A stretch of DNA of 64,000 bases. It comes from Tindallia californiensis (GTDB lineage Bacteria; Bacillota; Clostridia; Peptostreptococcales; Tindalliaceae). The notes under the pieces are model-generated. The model made no database searches, was not told the DNA's origin, and worked only from the letters and a program-made list of their open reading frames with translations. The translations under genes and the position numbers were made by a program. Of this stretch, positions 9,364 to 18,282 are shown piece by piece. Location: contig NZ_FNPV01000006.1 in assembly GCF_900107405.1 (NCBI RefSeq), positions 62,001 through 126,000 of the forward strand, read 5' to 3'. Position 1 is the stretch's first letter. The number at the start of each line of letters is the position of its first letter.

Positions 9364-9465
9364 TCTTTCACCTCTCGTTTCCTTCTGATTATTCAACCTT
9401 TCTCTATGATAATACCAACAAGGCTTTATTTGCATATCGATCAACATAATCTAAGTGTCTCTGTG

Positions 9466-10764
9466 CTATAATTGTAGCTCATATATCTTTCTAGGCCTTC
9501 CTTTTCCTTCACTTTCTTCTCCAACAATCTTAGAATATCCCTTTTCCTCTAAAGCACCTAAAATTCGACGAGCACTGCGTTCAGTCATTCTCAAATAGTG
9601 GGCAAACTCTTTTGCCGTAACTTTGCATCCATGTTTATCCATCATGGCAACAATTCGATTAACACTTTTTACACTTAATTTTGTTTTTTCAGCTACAGAT
9701 ATAATTTTTTCCTCAAGCGAAGCCAGCCTGTATTCAAGCTGATGCTCCTTTCCAAGCGGTCCTTTGATTCTATGATTTTGATCAACTATAAAAAGGCAAT
9801 CCCCTCCATATTTTTTTGCATGTTCAAGACCAATTCGTGCATTATGCTCAGCATCATAGGCAGTAGTATCAAACCCTATACCAACACTTGCTCTCATCTT
9901 CAGCTTTTTCCGGATTATATCTAAGAGTGTTATTTCACCATGGTTTTTTGAAGAGTTTTCTAAAGATCCACCCGTAGTAAAAATCAAGTATTCATCATTT
10001 CCCATTGAGAAAATTCTACCTTTAGTTTCTTCAGCATAGTCTAAAAGAATTCTATGAAAATCTAGCTTAAGCTTTTGCACTCCATATTCTGAAGGGAATT
10101 TCTTGATTTCTTTTTTGAATTCATCTATATTTACTACCAACACAGCAATTTGATTATGTCTAAGTTTTCTAGCTTTAACCTCATATAGCGCTGATTCAAT
10201 TACTTGTCGAATTAGAGGGCGAGTTACTAATACTCTGTACACTGGTATCCCTTCCCTTTGTAAAATCTTGCTTGTTTCTTTCAGACAGGTTACAGCTGCT
10301 TCGGTTTTTTCATTTCTAAATAGATTCGTATGATAATCTGCCCACTCTTGATACTTTAAATTTTGCTCATATTCTTTTATAAAAACATTTTTACTGGACA
10401 TCTCCAAATCTTCGTAAATTTCATTCATTTCTGTTGTTGAGACATTATCAAAACTCACCTTTTCAATGTTCCTGCCACTATTCTTCATTTTCAGAAGCGC
10501 TTGGTAAATACTCGTTCCGCTATGCGGCAAGTAAAGACTAGGAATTTCCATTTTCATTTTTTTCATCACAATGTAATATGGTACATGCCCTGAAAAAATA
10601 ACTGCATCCATTTTATCGATATGTTGTTCTGCCAGGCATATAGCATCTTCTTTGCATCTATACGGCAGAGGAATAAACACTGCTTCTTTTTCATATTCTT
10701 TCGAAACTTTATCCATTATCGTTACTGAGTCCTCTGCTCCAATTAATCCAATTGTAAATTTCAA
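9466..10764 (-). CDS. Transcriptional regulator with PrpR-N-like sensor, degenerate GGDEF-like domain and C-terminal HTH
   Basis: About 432 residues. The best start is the TTG at 10764 with GAGGTGG 6 nt upstream; a GTG three codons earlier overlaps that site. Residues ~1-120 (FTIGLIGAEDSV, DAVIFSGHVPYYI) resemble the ligand-sensing N-terminal domain of PrpR-type activators. Residues ~190-335 look like a nucleotide-cyclase fold (AVLVVNIDEFKKEI, FSMGNDEYLIFTT, ASVGIGFDTTAYDAEHNAR) in which GGDEF is replaced by GNDEY. The last ~80 residues hold a winged helix (TAKEFAHYLRMTERSARRIL). It lies downstream of the M20/AbgT genes on the same strand but behind their strong terminator, and probably regulates them. 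Architecture is inferred by eye. Confidence 0.6.
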   Translation of the reverse strand: MKFTIGLIGAEDSVTIMDKVSKEYEKEAVFIPLPYRCKEDAICLAEQHIDKMDAVIFSGHVPYYIVMKKMKMEIPSLYLPHSGTSIYQALLKMKNSGRNIEKVSFDNVSTTEMNEIYEDLEMSSKNVFIKEYEQNLKYQEWADYHTNLFRNEKTEAAVTCLKETSKILQREGIPVYRVLVTRPLIRQVIESALYEVKARKLRHNQIAVLVVNIDEFKKEIKKFPSEYGVQKLKLDFHRILLDYAEETKGRIFSMGNDEYLIFTTGGSLENSSKNHGEITLLDIIRKKLKMRASVGIGFDTTAYDAEHNARIGLEHAKKYGGDCLFIVDQNHRIKGPLGKEHQLEYRLASLEEKIISVAEKTKLSVKSVNRIVAMMDKHGCKVTAKEFAHYLRMTERSARRILGALEEKGYSKIVGEESEGKGRPRKIYELQL

Positions 10765-10854
10765 TGTTACCACCTCATTTTACTGTTCGTATTGTAACCT
10801 AAATCACTTTCAAACTTCATATATCTATTGCTTTTAGCGAGTTTTACAAAAAAT

Positions 10855-10931
10855 ATAGTGGCACCCCCTTTGAGGCAGTATAATTGAGTCACCACAAGTA
10901 AACCTCTACCAAAAAGAAAGGGTGTCACTAT
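10855..10931. repeat. Short inverted-repeat pair resembling paired IS ends
   Basis: ATAGTGGCACCCCCTTT at 10855-10871 is the near-perfect inverse of AAAGGGTGTCACTAT at 10917-10931. The 45 bp between them hold no gene. This looks like an IS scar or very small non-autonomous element in the 450-bp gap between the regulator and the M20 gene. Apart from this and the terminator at 11171, I see no other feature in the gap. Confidence 0.5.
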
Positions 10932-11170
10932 GGTTACAATTATATGCCATCTCATTATGATTAATCAATTGCTTCTCGCTCTAATTGTTTCTGAATTTTT
11001 GTTTTCTCGGTTTTCATGTGCTCCTTTACAGTACCTTACTGTTGATTTATTATACATCATTTTATGTTCTTCCATCATCTTTTACTAGAATACATGAGCT
11101 CTATTATTCTATCCACTTAGAGAAGATCTAATCAGGTTTTCATTACACTTCTTCAGATATTTCCTTATAA

Positions 11171-11214
11171 AAAAAACCCTTTGAACCACATATAGTGGTT
11201 CAAAGGGTTTTTTT
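11171..11214. terminator. Strong terminator after the M20/AbgT operon
   Basis: A perfect 16-bp stem (AAACCCTTTGAACCAC at 11174-11189 with its complement at 11195-11210), loop ATATA, with A-runs on the left and T-runs on the right, so it can work both ways. On the minus strand it directly follows the stop of the M20 gene. Confidence 0.88.
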
Positions 11215-11215
11215 A

Positions 11216-12409
11216 TTATTTATTTAACCGACACCACTCTAAGGCTGTCTTACAAAGAACTTTTGTCCCTAAAGCCAGTATTGCTTCATTAAACTCATAA
11301 TGTGGGCTGTGGGGTGGATGAATTTCTTCCTCTTCTCCGTATCCTAGCCAAAGAAAAACCGAAGGAACTTCTTTAGCAAAAAAAGCAAAGTCTTCTCCAC
11401 CCGGAGCAGGTTGATCTACTTCTATATAGGATCCTTCACCAAGCATTTCCTCAGTGGAAAACTTTGCAATTTTTACCATTTTTTCATTATTTATCACAGC
11501 TGGATATCCAAAGGTATAGTTAAATTTTGCTTTTGCATTCATTGCCTCAGCACCTTTTTCAATGACAGTCTTCATTCGATCATGAATTCGAAGACGTGTT
11601 TCTTCGTTGAAACTTCGTACTGTTCCATAAAAGTGCACCCTCTCCGGAATAGTATTGTACTGAGTTCCACCTTGCATAATCCCTATCGACATAACGCCTT
11701 GTTCGAAAGGACTTATATTTCGACTAATCACAGACTGAAGATTAACAATAATCTGCGAAGCCGTTATAATAGGATCGATTCCCATATAGGGGAGTGATGC
11801 ATGAACCCCTTTTCCAACAACTTCCACATTGAATGGATCTGAGGCCGCCATTATGGGACCCACTCGCGATCCAACTTCCCCTACTTTCAATTTAGGCCAT
11901 ATGTGCATTCCCACCATAGCTTCTATTTTAGGCTCATCTGAAAGCACACCATCTTTTATCATATGTTGTGCACCACCACCTGTCGTAGCATCCTCTTCGG
12001 CTGGTTGAAACACAAGCTTCACAACACCACATATCTGATCTTTCATCTCATTTAAGACTTTGGCACAGCCGAGTCCCATAGCCATATGACCATCATGCCC
12101 ACAAGCATGCATAAGCCCCTTATTCAATGACTTAAATTCAGTTTCTACCTTTTCTTCCATTTCCAACGCATCCATATCAAACCTAATTCCAATGGTACGT
12201 CCTGCCTGCTCTCCGTAGATTACTCCAACTAAACCAGTGTTGTAATATCCTTCCTTAACTTCAATTCCCAGGTCTGTTAATGACTTTTTAATATATTCTT
12301 TTGTTTTCCATTCTTCCTTACTTTTTTCAGGGATCTGATGAAGAGCTCTTCGATGATTAATAATCCATGCTTCGTTCGCTTCTATTTTGTCTCTAACAAT
12401 TTCATTCAT
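11216..12409 (-). CDS. M20D family amidohydrolase (hippurate/N-acyl-amino-acid hydrolase type)
   Basis: 397 residues, the normal size for M20D enzymes, which are cytoplasmic di-metal hydrolases that split N-acyl or N-aroyl amino acids. The metal-site block MHACGHDGHMAMGLG is intact, followed by FQPAEEDATTGG (catalytic and metal Glu) and GMHIWPKLKVGEVG. A C-terminal PGGEDFAFF carries the usual last ligand region. It is last in an operon with an AbgT transporter and an AbgA-like enzyme, so the substrate is likely an imported amidated amino acid such as aminobenzoyl-glutamate. It is not AbgB, which has a different N-terminus and length. An AGAGG site precedes the ATG. Confidence 0.88.
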   Translation of the reverse strand: MNEIVRDKIEANEAWIINHRRALHQIPEKSKEEWKTKEYIKKSLTDLGIEVKEGYYNTGLVGVIYGEQAGRTIGIRFDMDALEMEEKVETEFKSLNKGLMHACGHDGHMAMGLGCAKVLNEMKDQICGVVKLVFQPAEEDATTGGGAQHMIKDGVLSDEPKIEAMVGMHIWPKLKVGEVGSRVGPIMAASDPFNVEVVGKGVHASLPYMGIDPIITASQIIVNLQSVISRNISPFEQGVMSIGIMQGGTQYNTIPERVHFYGTVRSFNEETRLRIHDRMKTVIEKGAEAMNAKAKFNYTFGYPAVINNEKMVKIAKFSTEEMLGEGSYIEVDQPAPGGEDFAFFAKEVPSVFLWLGYGEEEEIHPPHSPHYEFNEAILALGTKVLCKTALEWCRLNK

Positions 12410-12456
12410 ATTTATCAGCCTCTTTTTTAATATTGTCCATCTTTAACCAATCGTAC

Positions 12457-13995
12457 TTACAACAGAATACTTCCGCCTGGACCTAACGGCAATCCAAGTA
12501 TATGCCATACCGATAACATAATCATCCATACTACCATAAATGCAATTGTATAAGGCATGACCATAGACATAACCGTCCCGATTTTAGCTTTTTCTTTGTC
12601 ATATTTAGCAAAAAATCCCAAAACAATTGGAAAGTACGGGAACATAGGCGTAATCGCATTTGTTACTGAATCACCAATTCTATAAGCAAGCTGAGCATAC
12701 TCTGGTGAGTATCCTAGCAGCATGAACATTGGCACAAACACTGGTGACAGCAATGCCCATTTGGCAGCACCACTTCCAATAAAAATATTGACCACAGTAC
12801 TCACCAAAAGAACTCCTAATACCATCGGTAATCCGGACCAGCCCAATGTTTCTATCAGATTTGCCGAACTGACCGCTAAGATCATACCTATATTCGTCCA
12901 GTTAAAATACTGAACAAATTGAGCAATGACAAAAACCAATACGATATACCCAGCCATCCCTTCCATTGCCTTTGTCATTAACTTCGGAACATCTGATTCA
13001 GATCTAATAGTACCCACCGTTATTCCATAAACCACACCTATAACGATAAACCAGAATAGTATAAAGGGTACAATCCCTCTTAAAAATGGTGACGGCACAA
13101 GGGTACCACCTTCCCCTCTAAAAGGAGAGTCTTGGGGAATCAACATTATCACTATTGCCATCCAGTAAATTAAGCTTGCAATTCCTGATCTTAAAAGACC
13201 TTTTGTTTCAATCGCCGAGACCTTAAATTCATCTTCTGCCAACTCAAAATCTTCTTCAGGTATATATTCGCCCGCTTGCGGCTCAACAAACCTTTTTGTA
13301 ATATACGCCCCTACCACCGTAAGAACAAATGTGGATGCAATCATAAAATAATAATTAACAGCTGGTGAAACTTCAATACCAGGTTGTATAGTTTGTGCTG
13401 CTTCCTCAGTAATCCCAGCAAGCAACGCATCCGTACCAGCAATAAAAATATTTGCTGTAAAGCCAGCACATGCCGCTGCATATCCAGCCGCTATACCCAC
13501 TAAAGGGTTTCTTTTCGTTCCATAGAAAAGCGCACCTGCTAAGGGTGGCACAATGATAATAGCCGCGTCAGACGCAATATTTCCTACAATCCCGATAAAA
13601 AAAACTGATAATAGTAATAGTTTTTCAGGTGCTCCTAACATAACCTTCTTCATAAAGGCTGACATAAAACCTACTTTTTCAGCAAGCCCTATCCCCAGTA
13701 CCATCGTCAGCACAAGTCCCAGGGGCGCAAAACCCGTAAAGTTGCTAATCAAATTCAATACCATCCATTGCAGCCCATCACCAGACAGTAAATTTTTGAC
13801 TATTATTTCTTGACCATCAATGGGATGGATAACAGAAATGCCCATATGACTGGCAACCAAAGAAATCATCATAACTACGACACATAGTATAACAAATAAA
13901 GTAAAAGGGTGTGGTAATTTATTCCCAGACCTTTCTACAAAATCAAGAAATTTGTTCAGCATAGATCTTTGCTCTATTTGTACCTTCACTGGCAT
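12457..13995 (-). CDS. abgT: AbgT family transporter
   Basis: Family members import p-aminobenzoyl-glutamate or export sulfonamides using the proton gradient. 512 residues with about 11-13 membrane segments. Recognisable family stretches are GNKLPHPFTLFVILC near the N-terminus, GLAEKVGFMSAFMKKVMLGAP, SDAAIIIVPPLAGALF and the late FIGSGAAKWALLSPVFVPM. It lies between two M20 hydrolases on the same strand, which supports a role in taking up their substrate. AGGAGG lies only 2 nt before the ATG at 13995, so the GTG at 13989 (spacing 8) may be the true start. Confidence 0.9.
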   Translation of the reverse strand: MPVKVQIEQRSMLNKFLDFVERSGNKLPHPFTLFVILCVVVMMISLVASHMGISVIHPIDGQEIIVKNLLSGDGLQWMVLNLISNFTGFAPLGLVLTMVLGIGLAEKVGFMSAFMKKVMLGAPEKLLLLSVFFIGIVGNIASDAAIIIVPPLAGALFYGTKRNPLVGIAAGYAAACAGFTANIFIAGTDALLAGITEEAAQTIQPGIEVSPAVNYYFMIASTFVLTVVGAYITKRFVEPQAGEYIPEEDFELAEDEFKVSAIETKGLLRSGIASLIYWMAIVIMLIPQDSPFRGEGGTLVPSPFLRGIVPFILFWFIVIGVVYGITVGTIRSESDVPKLMTKAMEGMAGYIVLVFVIAQFVQYFNWTNIGMILAVSSANLIETLGWSGLPMVLGVLLVSTVVNIFIGSGAAKWALLSPVFVPMFMLLGYSPEYAQLAYRIGDSVTNAITPMFPYFPIVLGFFAKYDKEKAKIGTVMSMVMPYTIAFMVVWMIMLSVWHILGLPLGPGGSILL

Positions 13996-14063
13996 TACCT
14001 CCTAAAATCTTATTTTTATCTGCTACAAGTACAACTTTTCGTCCTAAATATTTCTCGACCTCT

Positions 14064-15332
14064 CTACCTTCCTGCTATTTTGAGTATGACATCCTTATAA
14101 AGACATATCCCTTTCATTAAAACTGCTTCATCAAAATCAAATCCTTCGTTATGATGAGCAGCTTTCGTTTCAGCACCAAAAAAGATATAAGTCGCTAAGC
14201 CGCCCCGCTCTTGCACTGATTTCATCATAAAAGTCGCGTCTTCACTTCCACCCAAATACTTTTCATTAATGACTCCTGTGATTCTTTCTTTATTTTCCAG
14301 TGCTACCTCTTTAACAATATCAACTAATTCCTCGTCGCAATCAGCCGCAAGTGCCTCGCCCTCTTTTTTCATAGAGACGTTATTGCCATACATCTTTGCA
14401 GCACAATTCAGTATTCCAGCGACTTTATCATACATATAATCATTTAATTCAGGTGTCTCACCACGAGTTTCAATTTTCAAAGTAGCTGCTGGTGGAATGA
14501 CATTGCGCCCTATTCCTCCTTGCATCACCCCTACATTAACTCTAGTTATACCCTTACTATGAGGTGAAATCGCATGAATATTAAGCACTGCCGTAGCCGC
14601 CGCCAAAAGTGAATTTTTTCCTTCTTCTGGTGCATTGCTTGCATGAGATCCTTTTCCATAAAAATATGCATCCATCTTAGTCGTAGATAAAAAACCTGTC
14701 GTTTTAGGGGCAATGAATCCAGTTTGAAGATTAAACCCCAAATGCCCAGCTAGAAAATAGTCCACATCCTCTAATAAACCTTTCCCTACCATCGCTCTAG
14801 CACCTCTTACGCCTTCTTCCGCTGGTTGAAAAATAAGTTTGATAGTACCCGTTAGGTTTTTTTTTTCTTTTATCAGCAATTCTGCTAAACCTAGTCCCAT
14901 AGCGGTATGACCATCATGTCCACAGGCATGCATCATCCCTTCATTGACAGACGCAAACCCTTCTTTTGTAGGTCTATGCTCCAAATCTTTTCGCTCAATC
15001 ACGTCATTAGCGTCTATGTCAAAACGAATCGCAATAACTGGTCCGGGCCTTCCAGTTTTTAAAATTCCAACAGCTCCCGTATACCCTTCCATTTTTTCAA
15101 TAAACTTTGAGTTTCCGCCTTGTCTTATACCACGCTCAATATGATTTGAAATTTCTTGCTCAGCGTCCCTTCCCATCACCATTGGTATATGAATAACTTC
15201 TTTGCCATACTTCACTTCCAATCCTAATCCTTCTAATATTTCAATAATTCTGGATGTTGTTCGAAATTCCTTCCATCCCGATTCTGCATAAAGATGGAAC
15301 TCCCTCCTATAGCCAATAACTTTTTCTTCCAC
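14064..15332 (-). CDS. AbgA-like M20 amidohydrolase (aminobenzoyl-glutamate hydrolase subunit A type)
   Basis: Very close in motif order to E. coli AbgA: RREFHLYAESGWKEFRT, TGRPGPVIAIRFDID, HRPTKEGFASVNEGMMHACGHDGHTA (given here in two overlapping pieces), FQPAEEGVRGARAMV, APHSKGITRVNVGVMQGG, and GSEDATFMM near the end. E. coli AbgA works with AbgB to cleave p-aminobenzoyl-glutamate; no AbgB homologue is present here, and the second M20 enzyme of the operon belongs to another clade. The GTG at 15332 is preferred because AAAGGATG lies about 8 nt upstream; the frame also opens at a TTG at 15389 with no ribosome site. First gene of the operon. Confidence 0.86.
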   Translation of the reverse strand: MEEKVIGYRREFHLYAESGWKEFRTTSRIIEILEGLGLEVKYGKEVIHIPMVMGRDAEQEISNHIERGIRQGGNSKFIEKMEGYTGAVGILKTGRPGPVIAIRFDIDANDVIERKDLEHRPTKEGFASVNEGMMHACGHDGHTAMGLGLAELLIKEKKNLTGTIKLIFQPAEEGVRGARAMVGKGLLEDVDYFLAGHLGFNLQTGFIAPKTTGFLSTTKMDAYFYGKGSHASNAPEEGKNSLLAAATAVLNIHAISPHSKGITRVNVGVMQGGIGRNVIPPAATLKIETRGETPELNDYMYDKVAGILNCAAKMYGNNVSMKKEGEALAADCDEELVDIVKEVALENKERITGVINEKYLGGSEDATFMMKSVQERGGLATYIFFGAETKAAHHNEGFDFDEAVLMKGICLYKDVILKIAGR

Positions 15333-15562
15333 TTCTATCACATCCTTTCTGGCATCCAACCTAAAATGCTTTCTTTTTTCCCTTACCAATTTATAATGTT
15401 TTTTTTAACCTATCCCCCTTCCTATAAGGCCGTTCATTTACGGTCTATTTATGGAAATGTCCTTATGTATCTTAATATTCGACATTTATTTTGAAATTCC
15501 TCTTTTATTTTTATTTTATTTTTACTTTATTTTTTCGTTAAGGTTTCAAACGTATTTTTCAC

Positions 15563-17052
15563 ATGTTTATGATAATCTAAAAATACCCCACCATATTAGT
15601 TGAAAAATCCCCCAGAAGAAGTACAATTAACCCTATGACATTTCATAGGGGGCTAAGGGGATGATCCGTTTAGTGCAAAAACAGGAAATCATATTAAAAC
15701 ATTTTAGAGAAGGGAAATCACAGAGAGATATTAACAGGGAAACAGGTATTTCCAGAAAGACAATCCGGAAGTATATTGAAAAATATGAGGAGCAAAAACA
15801 AAGAGTTCTTGAGGGGGATCCAGAAGATAAAGAAATCATCAATGAGTTTATGGCACCACCTAAATATGATAGTAGCAATCGTGTACGAAAGAAGCTGACA
15901 GATGAAATCATCGATCGCATTCATTTTTTCATAAGAGAGAATGAAAAGAAAAAATCAACAGGAAGGAGCAAACAACAGAAGAAAAAAATTGATATTTATG
16001 AGTGTTTAGTGGAGGAAGGGTTTGACATTAGCTATACAACCATTTGTAATTACATTAGAGAATATACGGAGACTGTCAAGGAAGCCTATGTCAGGCAGGA
16101 ATATCAGCCAGGAGAGATCTGCGAATTTGATTGGGGGTATGTTCACTTAACGATTGACGGGAAACCAAAAATGGTTCAAATGGCCGCTTTTACCAGCGCA
16201 AAAGGTAATTATCGGTACGCGAACTTGTATCACAACCAAAAGATGGAAAACTTTTTAGATGTTCATGTGAAATTCTTTAATGAGATTGGAGGGATTTATC
16301 AGACGGTGGTCTATGACAATATGAAGGTGGCTGTAAAGAGATTTGTCAGTAGAACCCAAAAGGAAGCGACGGAAGATCTGTTAAAGTTATCGCTGTACTA
16401 TGGCTTTCAATATCGGTTTTGCAATGTTTGTAGAGGGAATGAAAAAGGCCACGTCGAGAGAAGTATTGAATACATCAGAAGAAAAGCTTTCAGCAAACGG
16501 GATACATTTGACAGCCTGGAACAAGCGAATCAATATCTACAGGAGACGTTGGAAAAACTCAACGCTCGTCCGACAGAATACCAGGAAGGGAAAAGCCCGG
16601 CGGATATCCTGGAGGAAGAAAAGCCCTACCTGCTTGAATGGATGCCAAGTTATGATACGGCAAGGACTTCTGAACTGAGAGTCAATAAATACGCCGTGGT
16701 CAGTATCGATGAAAACAAGTATTCAGTTCCTGATGACTTAGTGGGCCGGTTTGTTTTTGCTAAAGTATATCCGGAAAAAATCTTACTGTATCATCAGGAA
16801 AAGCTGGTAGCCGAACATTTGCGAAGCTATGGTGCCCATACCTGGAGTATCAATATCCAGCATTACTTCAACACCATAAAAAAGAAGCCTGGGTCCCTTC
16901 ATTCGAGCACAGCCATGCAACAAATGAACCCCACGCTTCAATCCATATACAATTATCATTATACCGAAAATCCCAAGGATTTCATAGACCTTTTAGAACT
17001 ATATGATAATGTTAAAACACTTAGACATACCAGAACATGCGGCTATGAATAA
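15563..17052 (+). mobile_element. Partial IS21-family insertion sequence
   Basis: The istA-type transposase lies behind a short leader with two similar motifs (CTAAAAATACCCC and TGAAAAATCCCCC, about 15575-15612), as expected for the repeated binding sites at IS21 ends. The left edge, near TGTTTATGATAATC at 15563, is a guess. No istB follows and no matching right end was found before the opp operon at 17.27 kb, so the right part seems lost. The 170 bp upstream (15390-15562) is AT-rich and otherwise empty. Confidence 0.55.
15661..17052 (+). CDS. istA: IS21-family transposase (IstA)
   Basis: DDE transposase of IS21 elements. It has an N-terminal helix-turn-helix (GKSQRDINRETGISRKTIRKY), a catalytic core with the first Asp in CEFDWGYVHLTIDGK, the second in VVYDNMKVAVKRF and the Glu in NEKGHVERSIEYIRRKAFS, and a C-terminal beta domain (VNKYAVVSIDENKYSVP). 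The catalytic triad is intact. The protein ends at about 463 residues with GYE and a stop; the ATPase helper IstB, normally encoded just downstream, is missing. A purine-rich AGGGGG site lies before the ATG. It runs opposite to the genes on both sides. Confidence 0.9.
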   Translation: MIRLVQKQEIILKHFREGKSQRDINRETGISRKTIRKYIEKYEEQKQRVLEGDPEDKEIINEFMAPPKYDSSNRVRKKLTDEIIDRIHFFIRENEKKKSTGRSKQQKKKIDIYECLVEEGFDISYTTICNYIREYTETVKEAYVRQEYQPGEICEFDWGYVHLTIDGKPKMVQMAAFTSAKGNYRYANLYHNQKMENFLDVHVKFFNEIGGIYQTVVYDNMKVAVKRFVSRTQKEATEDLLKLSLYYGFQYRFCNVCRGNEKGHVERSIEYIRRKAFSKRDTFDSLEQANQYLQETLEKLNARPTEYQEGKSPADILEEEKPYLLEWMPSYDTARTSELRVNKYAVVSIDENKYSVPDDLVGRFVFAKVYPEKILLYHQEKLVAEHLRSYGAHTWSINIQHYFNTIKKKPGSLHSSTAMQQMNPTLQSIYNYHYTENPKDFIDLLELYDNVKTLRHTRTCGYE

Positions 17053-17133
17053 GTTTTTTCAAAGCTTGTATTAAGTGTTAAACTGATTCATTTATCGGAG
17101 TCTGTAGCTTAAGTTTTACAAACAAAACAGATT

Positions 17134-17184
17134 TCAAAAAAGCCTAAAGTGCTTAGCTCCAGTGGAGATCGAAGCCAAGCACTA
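17134..17184 (-). terminator. Terminator of the oligopeptide ABC operon
   Basis: Read on the minus strand: an 11-bp stem with one mismatch (AGTGCTTGGCT/AGCTAAGCACT), then TTTAGGC and six Ts. It lies about 90-130 nt after the last gene of the opp/dpp operon. Confidence 0.65.
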
Positions 17185-17268
17185 ATATCATAGTTTTTTT
17201 CAATTACTTATCTGCTTGACAATGGTCAGTTCAGACCGTCTCTTTCCTCTTTTTTATGATAACCCTTT

Positions 17269-18282
17269 TTAGTGGTCTTCATTTTTAATCTGCTCTTCTT
17301 TGGCAAAAATGCAAGCATGCTGATGACCCTCAAATACTTCCGTATAATCATGATTACAAGTCTTGCAAGCTTCCTTGGCGTAAGGGCAACGTGGCCCAAA
17401 GCGGCAACCTTCCGGCAGATTGATTTGATCTGGTGCTTCATCATCAATCAGAATACGCTTTTTTTCATAAGTGGGATCGGCTACCGGTACGGCGGATAAT
17501 AATACCTGAGTGTAAGGATGCTGCGGATTTCTCACTACTTCATCCACCGGTCCAATTTCCATTATTTTCCCAAGATACATAATGGCAATACGATCACATA
17601 AGTACTTGATCGTAGAAAGATCATGTGAAACATAGAGCATGGTAAGACCCATTTTTTTTCGAAGATCCTTTAACAGATTGAGAATATCAGCCCGAATGGA
17701 AACATCCAGCATCGAAACTGGTTCATCCGCAACCAATACCTTCGGTCCGACCACAATCCCTCTGGCAATAGCGACCCGTTGCCGCTGACCACCGGACAGT
17801 TCGTGAGGATACCGGTGAACATAATGGGCTGCTGGTTTCAGTTCCGCAATCTCAAGGACCTCCATCACTTTTTCATAAAGAGCTTTTTTATCTTTCAGTC
17901 CATGAATTCGCAGAGGTTCGGCAATGGTTTCAAACACATTGAAACGAGGGTTTAGGGTTTCGTAAGGATCTTGAAAAATCATCTGCACTTCTTTCCGGAA
18001 ACTTTTTTGTGCCTGTTTGTCTTTAAGATTCAATGGGTGACCATCAATGGTAATCGTGCCATCTGTTGCTTCCTGAAGTCTTACCAAAATTTCGCCGGTG
18101 GTGGTTTTTCCAGAACCACTTTCGCCGGCCAGTCCTAGGATTTCTCCTTTATCGATGGTCAGGTCAACCCCGTCGATGGCCTTTACAAACTTTTTCTCTT
18201 TATTAAAAATATCCTTAAATCCTTTATTCACTGGATAGTACTTTTTCAGATTTTCAATTTGAATTAAAGGGCTTCCGCTCAA
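17269..18282 (-). CDS. Oligopeptide/dipeptide ABC transporter ATPase (OppF/DppF)
   Basis: One of the two ATPases powering peptide import. Walker A GESGSGKTT, signature LSGGQRQRVAIARG and Walker B VLVADEPVSML are intact. The C-terminus has the peptide-transporter extension with the Cys cluster CRFGPRCPYAKEACKTC, likely for an Fe-S centre as known for this subfamily. 337 residues. Translation starts at a TTG overlapping the oppD stop (TTGA), with AGGAGGG 7 nt upstream, so the two are coupled. Last gene of a five-gene operon: binding protein, two permeases, OppD, OppF. Confidence 0.93.
   Translation of the reverse strand: MSGSPLIQIENLKKYYPVNKGFKDIFNKEKKFVKAIDGVDLTIDKGEILGLAGESGSGKTTTGEILVRLQEATDGTITIDGHPLNLKDKQAQKSFRKEVQMIFQDPYETLNPRFNVFETIAEPLRIHGLKDKKALYEKVMEVLEIAELKPAAHYVHRYPHELSGGQRQRVAIARGIVVGPKVLVADEPVSMLDVSIRADILNLLKDLRKKMGLTMLYVSHDLSTIKYLCDRIAIMYLGKIMEIGPVDEVVRNPQHPYTQVLLSAVPVADPTYEKKRILIDDEAPDQINLPEGCRFGPRCPYAKEACKTCNHDYTEVFEGHQHACIFAKEEQIKNEDH

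Noticed and set aside
11216-12409. AbgB subunit
   Set aside because: Its length (397) and N-terminus match the hippurate/IAA-hydrolase clade of M20D, not AbgB (~481 residues).
17226-17447. 73-codon minus-strand frame at the end of the opp operon
   Set aside because: Overlaps oppF in another phase and has no family signal.
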